Shown here: positions 6,435-14,500 of the stretch, piece by piece | How the letters are laid out: each line of letters begins with the position of its first letter | Numbering within the stretch: the first letter of the stretch is position 1 | Program-made: the position numbers and the translations under genes | From: an uncultured Ruminococcus sp. | Lineage (GTDB): Bacteria > Bacillota > Clostridia > Oscillospirales > Ruminococcaceae | Reading direction: 5' to 3' | DNA: 14,975 bases | Assembly: GCA_937926145.1 (NCBI GenBank) | Contig: CALANW010000040.1 | Location: forward strand, 1-14,975 | The notes under the pieces: model-generated | Databases searched by the model: none | What the model was told of the DNA's origin: nothing | What the model saw: the letters and a program-made list of their open reading frames with translations, nothing else

Positions 6435-7265
6435 TCAAAGCTTCTTGCTTTCTTCCTTAAGAATTCGTCCGTCACGGAGAAGATCGTGAAGACGCTGATT
6501 ATCACCCTCAACGAGCGCATCGCGGTACTCGGTCAGACGGTCGATAATGTAGTTTATCTCGAAAACGAGCGGATCTTTGTTGAGCATAAAAAGAGGTGTC
6601 CACATATCTTCGTTGAGCTTTGCAACTCGGGTAAGATCCTGAAAGCTGCCTGCGCTGAAGCCGAGCTGTTTCTGTCCGGTCGGACTTTTTATGTAAGCGT
6701 TGGAAACAACGTGCGCAAGCTGGCTTGTGAATGCGATGATCTGATCGTGTTCCTGCGGAGTTGCCTTTACGACCTTTTTAAAATTGATAGCGTATGCAAA
6801 ATCTTCAATGAGATTTATCTTCTGCTGAGGGGTTTTTTCGGTCGGCGTGATGATAAAGCTTGCGGTGTCGAAAAGGTTGTCGAGCGAATATTCAAAACCC
6901 GAGAACTCACGTCCTGCCATAGGGTGAACGCCGATGAAGGTAACATCGTTTTCTTCGAGAATATCGGTAACGCTGTCGCAGATTGCTTTTTTTATGCCGC
7001 AGGTGTCGATGACGATGCTTCCCCTCTTGAACTTTGACGCATTTGTTTTGATATAATCTATCGTTGTGAGCGGATAGAGCGAAACTATGGTGATATCAGC
7101 AAGTCCGAGGTCGTTCGTTTCGGCGTCGATGGCGTGTTGGGAGAGCGCCATATCGATCGTTTCCTTGTCGATATCAACGCCGTAAACCGTGTGATTGGTG
7201 TGTTTTTTTATAGTTTTGCAAAGCGAACCGCCTATAAGTCCAAGACCGACAACTGTAATTATCAT
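6435..7265 (-). CDS. tyrA: Prephenate dehydrogenase
   Basis: This enzyme oxidatively decarboxylates prephenate to 4-hydroxyphenylpyruvate with NAD(P)+, the committed step to tyrosine. The 276-aa protein has the Rossmann motif VGLGLIGGS (6-14), DTCGIKK (87-93), HPMAGRE (114-120; H114 matches the family's catalytic histidine), SQLAHVVS (181-188) and SFQDLTRVA (207-215). The usual SQLPH has Ala in place of Pro, a mild change. At this length there is no C-terminal ACT domain and no fused chorismate mutase, so feedback control by a fused regulatory domain is unlikely. A site AAAGGA (7277-7282) lies 11 nt before ATG 7265, and a consensus promoter is at 7305-7333. The GNAT gene follows 27 nt downstream. 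Arogenate as substrate cannot be excluded. Confidence 0.95.
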   Translation of the reverse strand: MIITVVGLGLIGGSLCKTIKKHTNHTVYGVDIDKETIDMALSQHAIDAETNDLGLADITIVSLYPLTTIDYIKTNASKFKRGSIVIDTCGIKKAICDSVTDILEENDVTFIGVHPMAGREFSGFEYSLDNLFDTASFIITPTEKTPQQKINLIEDFAYAINFKKVVKATPQEHDQIIAFTSQLAHVVSNAYIKSPTGQKQLGFSAGSFQDLTRVAKLNEDMWTPLFMLNKDPLVFEINYIIDRLTEYRDALVEGDNQRLHDLLRDGRILKEESKKL

Positions 7266-7304
7266 ATTTGAAAAGTTCCTTTCAAAAAAATCTTCAATAC
7301 AAAT

Positions 7305-7333
7305 ATTTTACCGCTTTTATCGGCAAAAGTCAA
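7305..7333 (-). promoter_or_regulatory. Promoter of tyrA and the GNAT gene
   Basis: Read on the minus strand, a -35 box TTGACT (7333-7328) and a -10 box TAAAAT (7310-7305) are 17 bp apart, placing the start near 7298 and a leader of about 30 nt before tyrA. The -35 box is 9 bp from that of the divergent cellulase promoter. The leader is too short for a T-box or other tyrosine-responsive RNA. Confidence 0.75.
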
Positions 7334-7342
7334 CTGATTTCC

Positions 7343-7370
7343 TTGACTTTTATACAAAATACGGTATAAT
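7343..7370 (+). promoter_or_regulatory. Promoter of the GH5 cellulase gene
   Basis: A -35 box TTGACT (7343-7348) and a perfect -10 box TATAAT (7365-7370) are separated by 16 bp. Transcription should start near 7377, leaving an AT-rich leader of about 67 nt. No clear operator palindrome or catabolite-response site was recognised. Confidence 0.8.
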
Positions 7371-7443
7371 TATAGTAGAGTTAATTTTGTGTGAATTTTT
7401 TTAGATAAATCGATGCGTTATTTTTTTTGAAAGGGGTAAATGA

Positions 7444-9510
7444 ATGAAAAAATACATAGCTTTTGCGGTTTCTTTGCTTATGATATGTTCAAGTTTTTCA
7501 GCCTGCGGAAATAAAGCTGCCGAAACCGATGTGAGCGAAGCCGTTTCCTCGGTAAGCGAAACTGTTGCTTCGTCAGTAGCAGAAACAGAGGTGAACAACG
7601 GAGTTTTCGGTGAGAATTATGACCCGTTTGCCGATGATTACGACCCTTACGGCGACAGTGCGGAAAATGCTTCGGCTGTTGTCGTGACCGCTTCGACAGC
7701 CGAGATCTCTTCCGATGAAAATGCTGATATTTCGGATAAAGTTTCTGCCGAAACGCAAAGCAATCTCTCGCAGGATAAATCGGACAGCGCGGTAAAAACA
7801 GCTTCGTCCGAGGATACAAAGACTTCGGCAAGTGCGGAAAAAAACGATACTTCGTCAAAAAAGAATGACAGTGCGAACGGAATATCTCTTGTGCTGAACA
7901 CGGGTAATGGCTGGAATGACGGAACGAGTGACTTTGTGCAGATCGACGGCGCAGTGAAAAACGGCGGCAGCGGAAATGTTTCCGGTTGGACAGTGACTAT
8001 CTCTGTTGGCAAAAGCGTAAGCGTTGACCAATCGTGGAACTGCAATTTTACGCTGAAAAACGGAAAAATAACCGTAACGCCCGTTGACTACAACACCGAC
8101 ATCAGCGCAGGAGGAGAGGCAACATTCGGTATGATACTTAAAAACGCAAGCTCCGTTGACGCTTCAAAGGCAACATTAAAGTGCGGAACTGTCACTGCCT
8201 CGGGCACGGGCAACGGCGGCAACAACAATAGCAACTCTAATAATAACAGCGGTGTTGGAAACAATGATCCTAAAATCACAGCTGCAAAGGACGTTCCGAA
8301 GCCGACAACGGACGACTGGCTTTCGGTCAAGGGCAACAAGATAGTTGACAAAAACGGCAAGGAAGTATGGCTGACGGGCTGCAACTGGTTCGGCTACAAC
8401 ACGGGAACGAACACCTTTGACGGCTTGTGGGCGTGTGACCTCAACACCTCAATAGCATCTATTGCAGACCACGGATTCAATCTGCTCCGTGTGCCGATAT
8501 CGAGCGAGCTTATCAAAAACTGGTCGAACGGAAATTACCCGACTGCGAACTTCAATCAGGCAACGAATTCCTACCTCGTTGGAATGAACAGCCTTGAAAT
8601 TTTCGACTATGTTGTAGGTCAGTGCCGTGCGAACGGACTTAAAATTATGATAGATATTCACTGCGCAAAGACGGATTCGATGGGTCACATGAAAGCACTC
8701 TGGACGGACGGTGATATAAGCGAAAAGGACTATCTCGACACGCTCGCATGGATGGCAAAACGATACAAAAACGATGATACGATCATCGCATTTGACCTTG
8801 AAAACGAACCTCACGGCAAGCCTAACGAATCCCCGAGAGCAAAATGGGATAACTCCAAGGACAGCGACAACTGGAAATATATCGCCGAGAAAGCCGCGAA
8901 CAGCGTTCTCAAACAGAACCCGAACGTTCTCGTTATGGTCGAAGGAATTGAAATTTACCCGATAGATACGAAGAAAAACGGCAATTTCAGCTCGACGAAT
9001 TCTGCCGATTACTACTTTAACTGGTGGGGTGGAAATCTCCGAGGCGTAAAGGATAATCCTATCGACCTCGGCAAATATCAGAACAAGCTCGTCTACTCGC
9101 CGCACGATTACGGCCCTGCGGTATATCAGCAGCCTTGGTTCAAGAGCGGATATAACTACAACAGCCTTTACAAAGACTGCTGGCACGACAACTGGTTCTA
9201 CATTCAGGAGGAGGGCATTGCGCCGCTTCTCATTGGCGAATGGGGCGGTTATATGACCGAGCCGAACCTCACATGGATGACGCATCTGCGTAAGTTTATC
9301 AAGACAAACAAGATAAATCACACATTCTGGTGCTTCAATGCGAACTCGGGCGACACGGGCGGACTTGTCAAGGACGATTTTGTGACTTGGGACACGGAAA
9401 AGTACAATTTCGTCAAGGAAGTTTTATGGCAGGAGAACGGAAAATTCGTCGGACTTGACCATGAAATTCCACTCGGAAAGAATGGAATTACGCTTACTGA
9501 GAAAAAATGA
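7444..9510 (+). CDS. Lipoprotein endoglucanase, CBM2-like plus GH5 (subfamily 1-like)
   Basis: This is predicted to be a cell-surface cellulase cutting internal beta-1,4-glucan bonds. An N-terminal signal ends in a lipobox-like FSAC with C21 as the lipid-modified cysteine. A long acidic, Ser/Thr/Ala-rich spacer follows (about 22-145), then a family 2-like cellulose-binding module (about 147-250, with GW, SWN and a C-terminal FGM), a Gly/Asn/Ser linker (about 252-275) and the GH5 barrel (about 292-665). Catalytic residues are E455 in DLENEP (acid/base) and E599 in LIGEWGG (nucleophile). The NWFGYN and SGDTGGLVKDD motifs resemble the Acidothermus E1 type, subfamily 1. There is no dockerin, so it is membrane-tethered rather than cellulosomal. 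A site GAAAGGGG (7429-7436) lies 7 nt before ATG 7444. It is monocistronic, with its own promoter and terminator. Confidence 0.93.
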   Translation: MKKYIAFAVSLLMICSSFSACGNKAAETDVSEAVSSVSETVASSVAETEVNNGVFGENYDPFADDYDPYGDSAENASAVVVTASTAEISSDENADISDKVSAETQSNLSQDKSDSAVKTASSEDTKTSASAEKNDTSSKKNDSANGISLVLNTGNGWNDGTSDFVQIDGAVKNGGSGNVSGWTVTISVGKSVSVDQSWNCNFTLKNGKITVTPVDYNTDISAGGEATFGMILKNASSVDASKATLKCGTVTASGTGNGGNNNSNSNNNSGVGNNDPKITAAKDVPKPTTDDWLSVKGNKIVDKNGKEVWLTGCNWFGYNTGTNTFDGLWACDLNTSIASIADHGFNLLRVPISSELIKNWSNGNYPTANFNQATNSYLVGMNSLEIFDYVVGQCRANGLKIMIDIHCAKTDSMGHMKALWTDGDISEKDYLDTLAWMAKRYKNDDTIIAFDLENEPHGKPNESPRAKWDNSKDSDNWKYIAEKAANSVLKQNPNVLVMVEGIEIYPIDTKKNGNFSSTNSADYYFNWWGGNLRGVKDNPIDLGKYQNKLVYSPHDYGPAVYQQPWFKSGYNYNSLYKDCWHDNWFYIQEEGIAPLLIGEWGGYMTEPNLTWMTHLRKFIKTNKINHTFWCFNANSGDTGGLVKDDFVTWDTEKYNFVKEVLWQENGKFVGLDHEIPLGKNGITLTEKK

Positions 9511-9512
9511 TT

Positions 9513-9549
9513 TAATGCGTAATGCGTAATTCGTAATGCGTAATTTTTT
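9513..9549 (+). repeat. Heptamer array downstream of the GH5 gene
   Basis: Four tandem 7-mers, TAATGCG, TAATGCG, TAATTCG and TAATGCG (9513-9540), are followed by TAATTTTTT. The array begins 2 nt after the cellulase stop codon. It is matched by a similar array in inverse orientation at 9742-9776. No function is known to me. Confidence 0.8.
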
Positions 9550-9621
9550 ATGCCACAACATTTTTATAAAAAGTCTATGGGCGAATTCAGTATCCAACAT
9601 CTCAAATACTAAAATCAAATA

Positions 9622-9668
9622 AAAAACGGCAAACGAAATTCATTTTCTATGTTTCGTTTGCCGTTTTT
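9622..9668. terminator. Bidirectional terminator between GH5 and tcdA
   Basis: A perfect 17-bp stem, AAAAACGGCAAACGAAA (9622-9638) with its complement at 9652-9668, has a 13-nt loop. The stem ends in A residues on one side and T residues on the other, so it works as an intrinsic terminator in both directions, between the convergent cellulase and tcdA units. A weaker hairpin, TTATAGAA/TTCTATAA (9675-9682 with 9702-9709), followed by six T residues, may be a second plus-strand terminator. I see no gene in the 260-bp interval 9511-9770. Confidence 0.9.
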
Positions 9669-9741
9669 ATTTTGTTATAGAAAAGTTGGGTACAGAATCC
9701 GTTCTATAAGTTTTTTATTACAAACTAACGGAGTATAAATA

Positions 9742-9776
9742 ATTCCGAATTCCTAATTCCGCATTCCGAATTATTT
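9742..9776 (-). repeat. Heptamer array downstream of tcdA
   Basis: Plus-strand units are ATTCCGA, ATTCCTA, ATTCCGC and ATTCCGA (9742-9769), followed by ATTATTT. Read on the minus strand this is AATTCGG-type repeats starting directly after the tcdA stop codon (9771-9773). It is the same design as the array at 9513-9549, with the same orientation relative to its upstream gene. Confidence 0.75.
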
Positions 9777-10478
9777 AAGCGCAATGTCCTTTATGACCTC
9801 ACCTGCAATGATAAGTCCTGCAACGGACGGTACAAATGCGCAGCTTCCGGGGGTCTGACGCTTTCCCGAAACCTCTTCGCTCTGGCGGGGAGTTATCGGC
9901 TCTTCCGTGGAAAAAACGCATTTGAGGTGCTTAACACGGCGCTTTTTCAGCTCGTAGCGCATCACTCTTGCGAGGGGACAGACCGAGGTTTTGTATATGT
10001 CTGCAACCTGAAATTTGGTCGGGTCTATCTTGTTCCCTGCGCCCATTGAGCATATTATCGGCGTACCAGCCGCCTGCGCTTTCATAACAAGCTCTATCTT
10101 TCCGACGACCGTATCTATCGCATCGATAACATAATCGTACTCGGAAAAGTCAAAGGTATCTGCGGTTTCGGGGGTGAAAAAGGTTTTGTACGCTTTGAGC
10201 TTTATATTCGGGTTGATGTCGAGAATTCGCTTTGCCGCAGCGTCAACCTTATATTCGCCAATGGTCGAATGGAGCGCGATTATCTGTCGGTTTATATTCG
10301 ACAGTGCGACCGTGTCGTTGTCGATAATGTCAAGCGCGCCCACGCCCGAACGCGCAAGAGCCTCAACGGCATAGCCGCCAACTCCGCCTACGCCGAATAC
10401 GGCTACTCTTGCATTTGCAAGCTTCTCCAAAGCTTCTTCGCCGAAGATAAGCTCAGTTCTTGAAAATTGGTTTATCAT
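9771..10478 (-). CDS. tcdA: tRNA threonylcarbamoyladenosine dehydratase
   Basis: A 235-aa ThiF/E1-like protein of the TcdA (YgdL/CsdL) family, which uses ATP to cyclise t6A at position 37 of ANN-decoding tRNAs. The nucleotide-binding motif FGVGGVGGYAVEAL spans residues 28-41. NINRQ (61-65) supplies the conserved arginine, DAID (119-122) follows, and the family block CSMGAGNKIDPTKFQVADI (143-161) with CPLARVMR (167-174) separates it from MoeB and ThiF. The start is ATG 10478 with AAAGGA at 10489-10494; an upstream open extension of 66 codons overlaps the peptidase gene and is not used. The preceding stop is 19 nt away, so it is the last gene of the GH2-peptidase-tcdA unit. No sufE or csdA partner is present. 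MoeB-like function is unlikely. Confidence 0.92.
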   Translation of the reverse strand: MINQFSRTELIFGEEALEKLANARVAVFGVGGVGGYAVEALARSGVGALDIIDNDTVALSNINRQIIALHSTIGEYKVDAAAKRILDINPNIKLKAYKTFFTPETADTFDFSEYDYVIDAIDTVVGKIELVMKAQAAGTPIICSMGAGNKIDPTKFQVADIYKTSVCPLARVMRYELKKRRVKHLKCVFSTEEPITPRQSEEVSGKRQTPGSCAFVPSVAGLIIAGEVIKDIALK

Positions 10479-10497
10479 TCCTGATGTGTCCTTTCGA

Positions 10498-11556
10498 TCA
10501 TTCTTCTTCGTCAAAAGCTTCATCGTCAAATGTTTCGTCCTCGGGAGAAAATTCTTCATTATCGCTGTCGGAAATGTCACTATTTTCGGCAGCGGTTTCT
10601 GTTTCCTCGGCATCTTTGCTTCCGTTGGGGAGGATAACGATAGCCTGACTGTACATCTGCGCATAACGTGTTTCAAACTTGTTGATGTTGTAGTCGATGA
10701 TGCCTTTCATCGGGTCGTTGAGCGTGACGATATCGGCGCTCATATTGAAGCCTGCAAGCACGAAGCAATGCTCGTTCAGATACCAGTCGAGTTTTTCGCC
10801 CGTGGCATTGTCGTACCAGCTTTCGTAGTATTCGGGTTCGATCATTCCGTCCGTCGCCCAGCAGATAACGGGTATGCCCTGCGCAAGATAATCATACAGA
10901 ACATCGGGATCAGAACCCGAGAGGTTTATAACGTCATACCCGCCGCCGTGATCGTCAAGATACTTGTTCGCCGCCTTGACTATCGCGTTTGAGAAGCAGC
11001 CGTAACCGCGTGTGAAAGGGTCGCCGATGAAGTAGTCGAAAAAGCTGTCCTTGTAGAGAAGATCGTCTTTGTACTGAGCATTTCCACCCTTAGGAAGATA
11101 GTTCTTCGCAAGGTCAACTTTATCAGCGTCAAAGCCGAGATAGCGAAGATATATCGTCAGTGCGGTTATCTCACAGCCTACGGGAAGCTCGGGATTCTGC
11201 AGAACCGATTCCATATCGATATAGACCGAATTTTGGTCATAATCCTTGCGCTTGCGGCTCGTTATGACAGTCCTGCTCGTTTCCGTTTCGCCGTCAGCGT
11301 TCGTTTCAATGGGGACTGTTGTGACTTCGGGTGCGTCCGTAACGTCCTCAATATCGAAAACATAAGTAGTTTCTTCGGTGACGGTTTCGGTCGGGGTGGT
11401 CGTTGTTTCGCAGACCTCCGTCATAGCCTGAACGGGCTGGGGAGTTTCATCAACCTTTTTTCCGTTTCGTGCAATGATTATCACGACCGAAGCTATCGCC
11501 GCGGCAAGCACAATGCAGACAGCCGCAATGGCAAGCCTTATTATCATTTTATCCAA
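10498..11556 (-). CDS. Membrane-anchored C39-like cysteine peptidase
   Basis: A 352-aa protein with one N-terminal membrane segment (about 5-29), a Thr/Glu-rich spacer (about 35-100), a papain-like domain of the Peptidase_C39_2 type (about 108-310) and a very acidic tail (about 315-352). LPVGCEITAL (124-133) provides the probable catalytic Cys128, NEHCFVLAGF (261-270) His263, and NDPM (280-283) Asp281, the expected order. The family includes secreted peptidases of unknown targets; the substrate here is unknown. It is predicted to face outward. The start is taken as TTG 11556 because AGAGGA (11564-11569) is 7 nt away; ATG 11547 would sit 16 nt away. It begins 14 nt after the GH2 stop, so the two are almost certainly cotranscribed. 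Confidence 0.85.
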   Translation of the reverse strand: MDKMIIRLAIAAVCIVLAAAIASVVIIIARNGKKVDETPQPVQAMTEVCETTTTPTETVTEETTYVFDIEDVTDAPEVTTVPIETNADGETETSRTVITSRKRKDYDQNSVYIDMESVLQNPELPVGCEITALTIYLRYLGFDADKVDLAKNYLPKGGNAQYKDDLLYKDSFFDYFIGDPFTRGYGCFSNAIVKAANKYLDDHGGGYDVINLSGSDPDVLYDYLAQGIPVICWATDGMIEPEYYESWYDNATGEKLDWYLNEHCFVLAGFNMSADIVTLNDPMKGIIDYNINKFETRYAQMYSQAIVILPNGSKDAEETETAAENSDISDSDNEEFSPEDETFDDEAFDEEE

Positions 11557-11570
11557 AGTGAATTCCTCTT

Positions 11571-14500
11571 TTATTTGATAAATCTGAAACTGTCGAAGTT
11601 AAAGTCCGTGCCCGGCATAAATACAAAGCTGAGCTGAGTTTTTCCGCTTATTTTATCGATATCAAAGGTCTGAGCGGTGTACTCTGCGGACTGTTTGAAG
11701 TTTACGAGGGTCGTTTTCTGCGTTCCGTCAGCATTGTAGCGAAGCTGGATAGCGTTTATCTCGTTCGGAGTGCTGCCGACTATCTCAACCTTTGAAGCGC
11801 CGTCCGCAAAATCAAGCTCGCCGAAGTCGATAACAACGTTGTTTCCGATGTTTATTACCCTGCTGCCGCTGACCTCGAATTCATCGCCGTAAATATTCTC
11901 ATACGAGCCTGCGGAAATGCCGCCGAACGGGTCGTTTGCGCCCGAAAATGCAAAGCCGCCGAAAATATTGTTGTCGCTGAACACGAAGTAAAGGTCGGTC
12001 GTGCCGCAAATAGGTTTTGAGAGCGTGAATTTATACGGCGAAGGCTTGTCCCAGCCGTTGTTGTGTGGGAACATAAGCGTTTCGATGTGCTCGCCGCCGT
12101 TGTCTGGGTCGCCCGAGTAAAGCTCAACGGGGATCTCACGGTTGTTGCAGTTTCCAATGTAAAGCGTGAGTTTGTCCGAGCCGTTTTTGCCGAATTCGAC
12201 CGAAGCGAAGCCGACAGCCGTTCTGCCGCCGAATCCACCGACTGCACCGTGTTCCATAATTGTGACAGGCTTGCTCGAATACTTGTAAATGCAGGCAGGA
12301 ACGTCCTTGTATGGGTCAATAGAAGCCTGTCCAAGTCCCGTTATCTCAAACGGCAGGTCGGAGATTACCTGCGGATACTGGGAGCCGTTATTGCCGTAGA
12401 TGCGAAGCGTGAAATTGCCGTCACCCTTTGCCGTTACTTTAATGGTGCTGCCGTCCAAAACCTCCGCTTCGGCGTAGTTAACGGGGACACTGCTCTCGCT
12501 GACAGCCTTGCAGCTGATGTCGGAGAAGCTTGCGTTTTCGGGGTAAATTTTATATTTGACGAGTGCTGTTTTCTTGTTTTCATCAAGCTTGTTTCCGTCA
12601 GCATATTCGGCGGAAATTTTTCTCATAGGGATAAGTTCACCATTCACATTTTCATCATGTGAAATCTGCGGAACAAGCTTTTCACAGCGAATATCGGAGC
12701 TGCCCTTTACGGCTATATTTACCTCTGCACTTTCAAGTTCGTTCGAGGTGACTTTTACAGTAATTTCACCCTCGGTGTTGTCGGAAGAAACTATCGCAAG
12801 CAGTTTGCCGCTGAAAAGTCGGCGCGTGTCGGTTTTAAACTGCTCATAGTCGGTCGAATCGCCGTTGTCAAGACCCATAAGTCTGCCGCTGCCGCTGACC
12901 TCGACTTTGACATAGTTCCGCGCATTTGCGGCGAAAGTTCCGTTCCTGTCAACAGCGGATATCTCGATGAAAGCAAGGTCACGACCGCCCGAGAGTATTT
13001 CCGTTCTGTCGGCGGAAAGCTTTATAGCTGCGGCGTTTCCGAAGCTTCGCTGAATATCTTTTGCGATAACATTTCCGTTCTCGCCATAAGCAACGGCTTT
13101 GAGCTCGCCCTTTTCGTAAGGAACGCTCCAAGCGAAGTGGAGAACATCGCCGTGCTTGTGGTCGATAGTCTGTTTGCCGAGCGACTTTCCGTTGAGGAAA
13201 AGCTCCGCATTGTCAGCGGTAGAATATGCGATAACGTCGATGAGCTGACCATCGTTGAAATCCCAGTAGGGTAGGAGGTGTATCATCGGCTTGTCTGTCC
13301 ATACAGACTGATAGAAATAGTATGCGTCCTTGGGGAAGCAGGCGGTGTCGGTCATTCCGAAGAAGCTGTTCTTGCTGCTGTACGGTGTAGGTTCGCCTAT
13401 GTAGTCAATGCCAGTCCAGACGAACTGACCTGCGCAGAATTTTCTGTCGCGGTCCTCTATCCAAGCTTTTTCGGCAGGCTTTCCCCATACAACGCAGCTG
13501 TTGCCGAGCGAAGAACATTGGTTGTCATCGTGCGTGAGCAGCGGCTTTGAAGCAGGAAAATGGTATATGCCGCGGCTGCGCACCTCGGATGAAGTTTCAC
13601 TGCCGTAGATAACAACATTCGGGTACTTTTTATGATGCTCGTCATAGCACCGCTCGGTGTAGTTGTAGCCCGAATTTACAAGAAATTCGCCGACTTTCTG
13701 AGCGTTTTCCCATTCGATATAGTTCGAGCCGATAGTGACTTCAGCGTGTTTGTTCGGGTCAAATTTGCGGACATAGCCTGCGAGCATTTTGGCAATTTCA
13801 AGACCGTGTTCCGAAGCGTGAGTGTCGTATATCTCGTTGCCGATGCTCCACATTATAACGCAGGGGTGATTGCGGTCACGCTTTATCCAGTTTTCGACAT
13901 CGGCGTGAGCGGTTTCCTTGAAGAAACGCGCATTGTCGAACTCGGTCTTGGGCAGCTCCCACATATCGAAGCTTTCGCAGTTCACGAGCAGACCTATTCT
14001 GTCGCAAATTTCAAGCAGCTCCCTTGCAGGCATATTATGCGAGGTACGGACAGCGTTCGCACCCATTTCTTTCATTATCATAAGCTGACGTTCAACAGCA
14101 CGGCGGTTCACAGCCGCACCGAGCGCGCCCATATCATGGTGAAGACAAACGCCCTTGAGCTTCATATATTTTCCGTTGAGGAAGAAACCCTCGTCGGGGT
14201 CAAATTTAATGCTGCGGAAACCAAAGTCTGTTTCATACGAATCAAGTATCTCACCGTTCCTGATAAGGCTTGCACGGAGCGTGTAAACAACGGGTGAATC
14301 GAGTTCCCAAAGCTTGAAATTTGGAACGGAAAAATCAGCGCTTTCCGATTCGGCGGCAATGTTTCCGTTCGCATCATAAACAGTATATTCAATGCCGTCA
14401 TATTCGCCGACAGCTTCGGTATCAACGTGAACAGAGCCGTTTTCGACATTTGCTGTAACATAAACGCCGTTCCAAAGGATATGCGTCTTGTTCGTTTCGG

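Noticed and set aside
6402..7037. Long open frame on the plus strand opposite tyrA
   Set aside because: It mirrors tyrA, has no recognisable protein pattern and no ribosome site; a shadow of the codon bias. The same holds for the antisense frames in pnp, the GH5 gene and the GH2 gene.
7377..7443. Riboswitch in the cellulase leader
   Set aside because: The leader of about 67 nt is AT-rich with no stable helix or known motif.
9550..9612. Small frame beginning MPQHFYKKS in the GH5-tcdA gap
   Set aside because: About 20 codons, no ribosome site, located between repeat array and terminator.
9513..9776. Heptamer arrays as a CRISPR or iteron origin
   Set aside because: Units are 7 bp without spacers, and no cas or replication gene is near; CRISPR is excluded and an origin has no support.
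10479..10676. 66-codon N-terminal extension of tcdA
   Set aside because: It lies inside the peptidase gene, is not like any TcdA N-terminus, and ATG 10478 has its own ribosome site.
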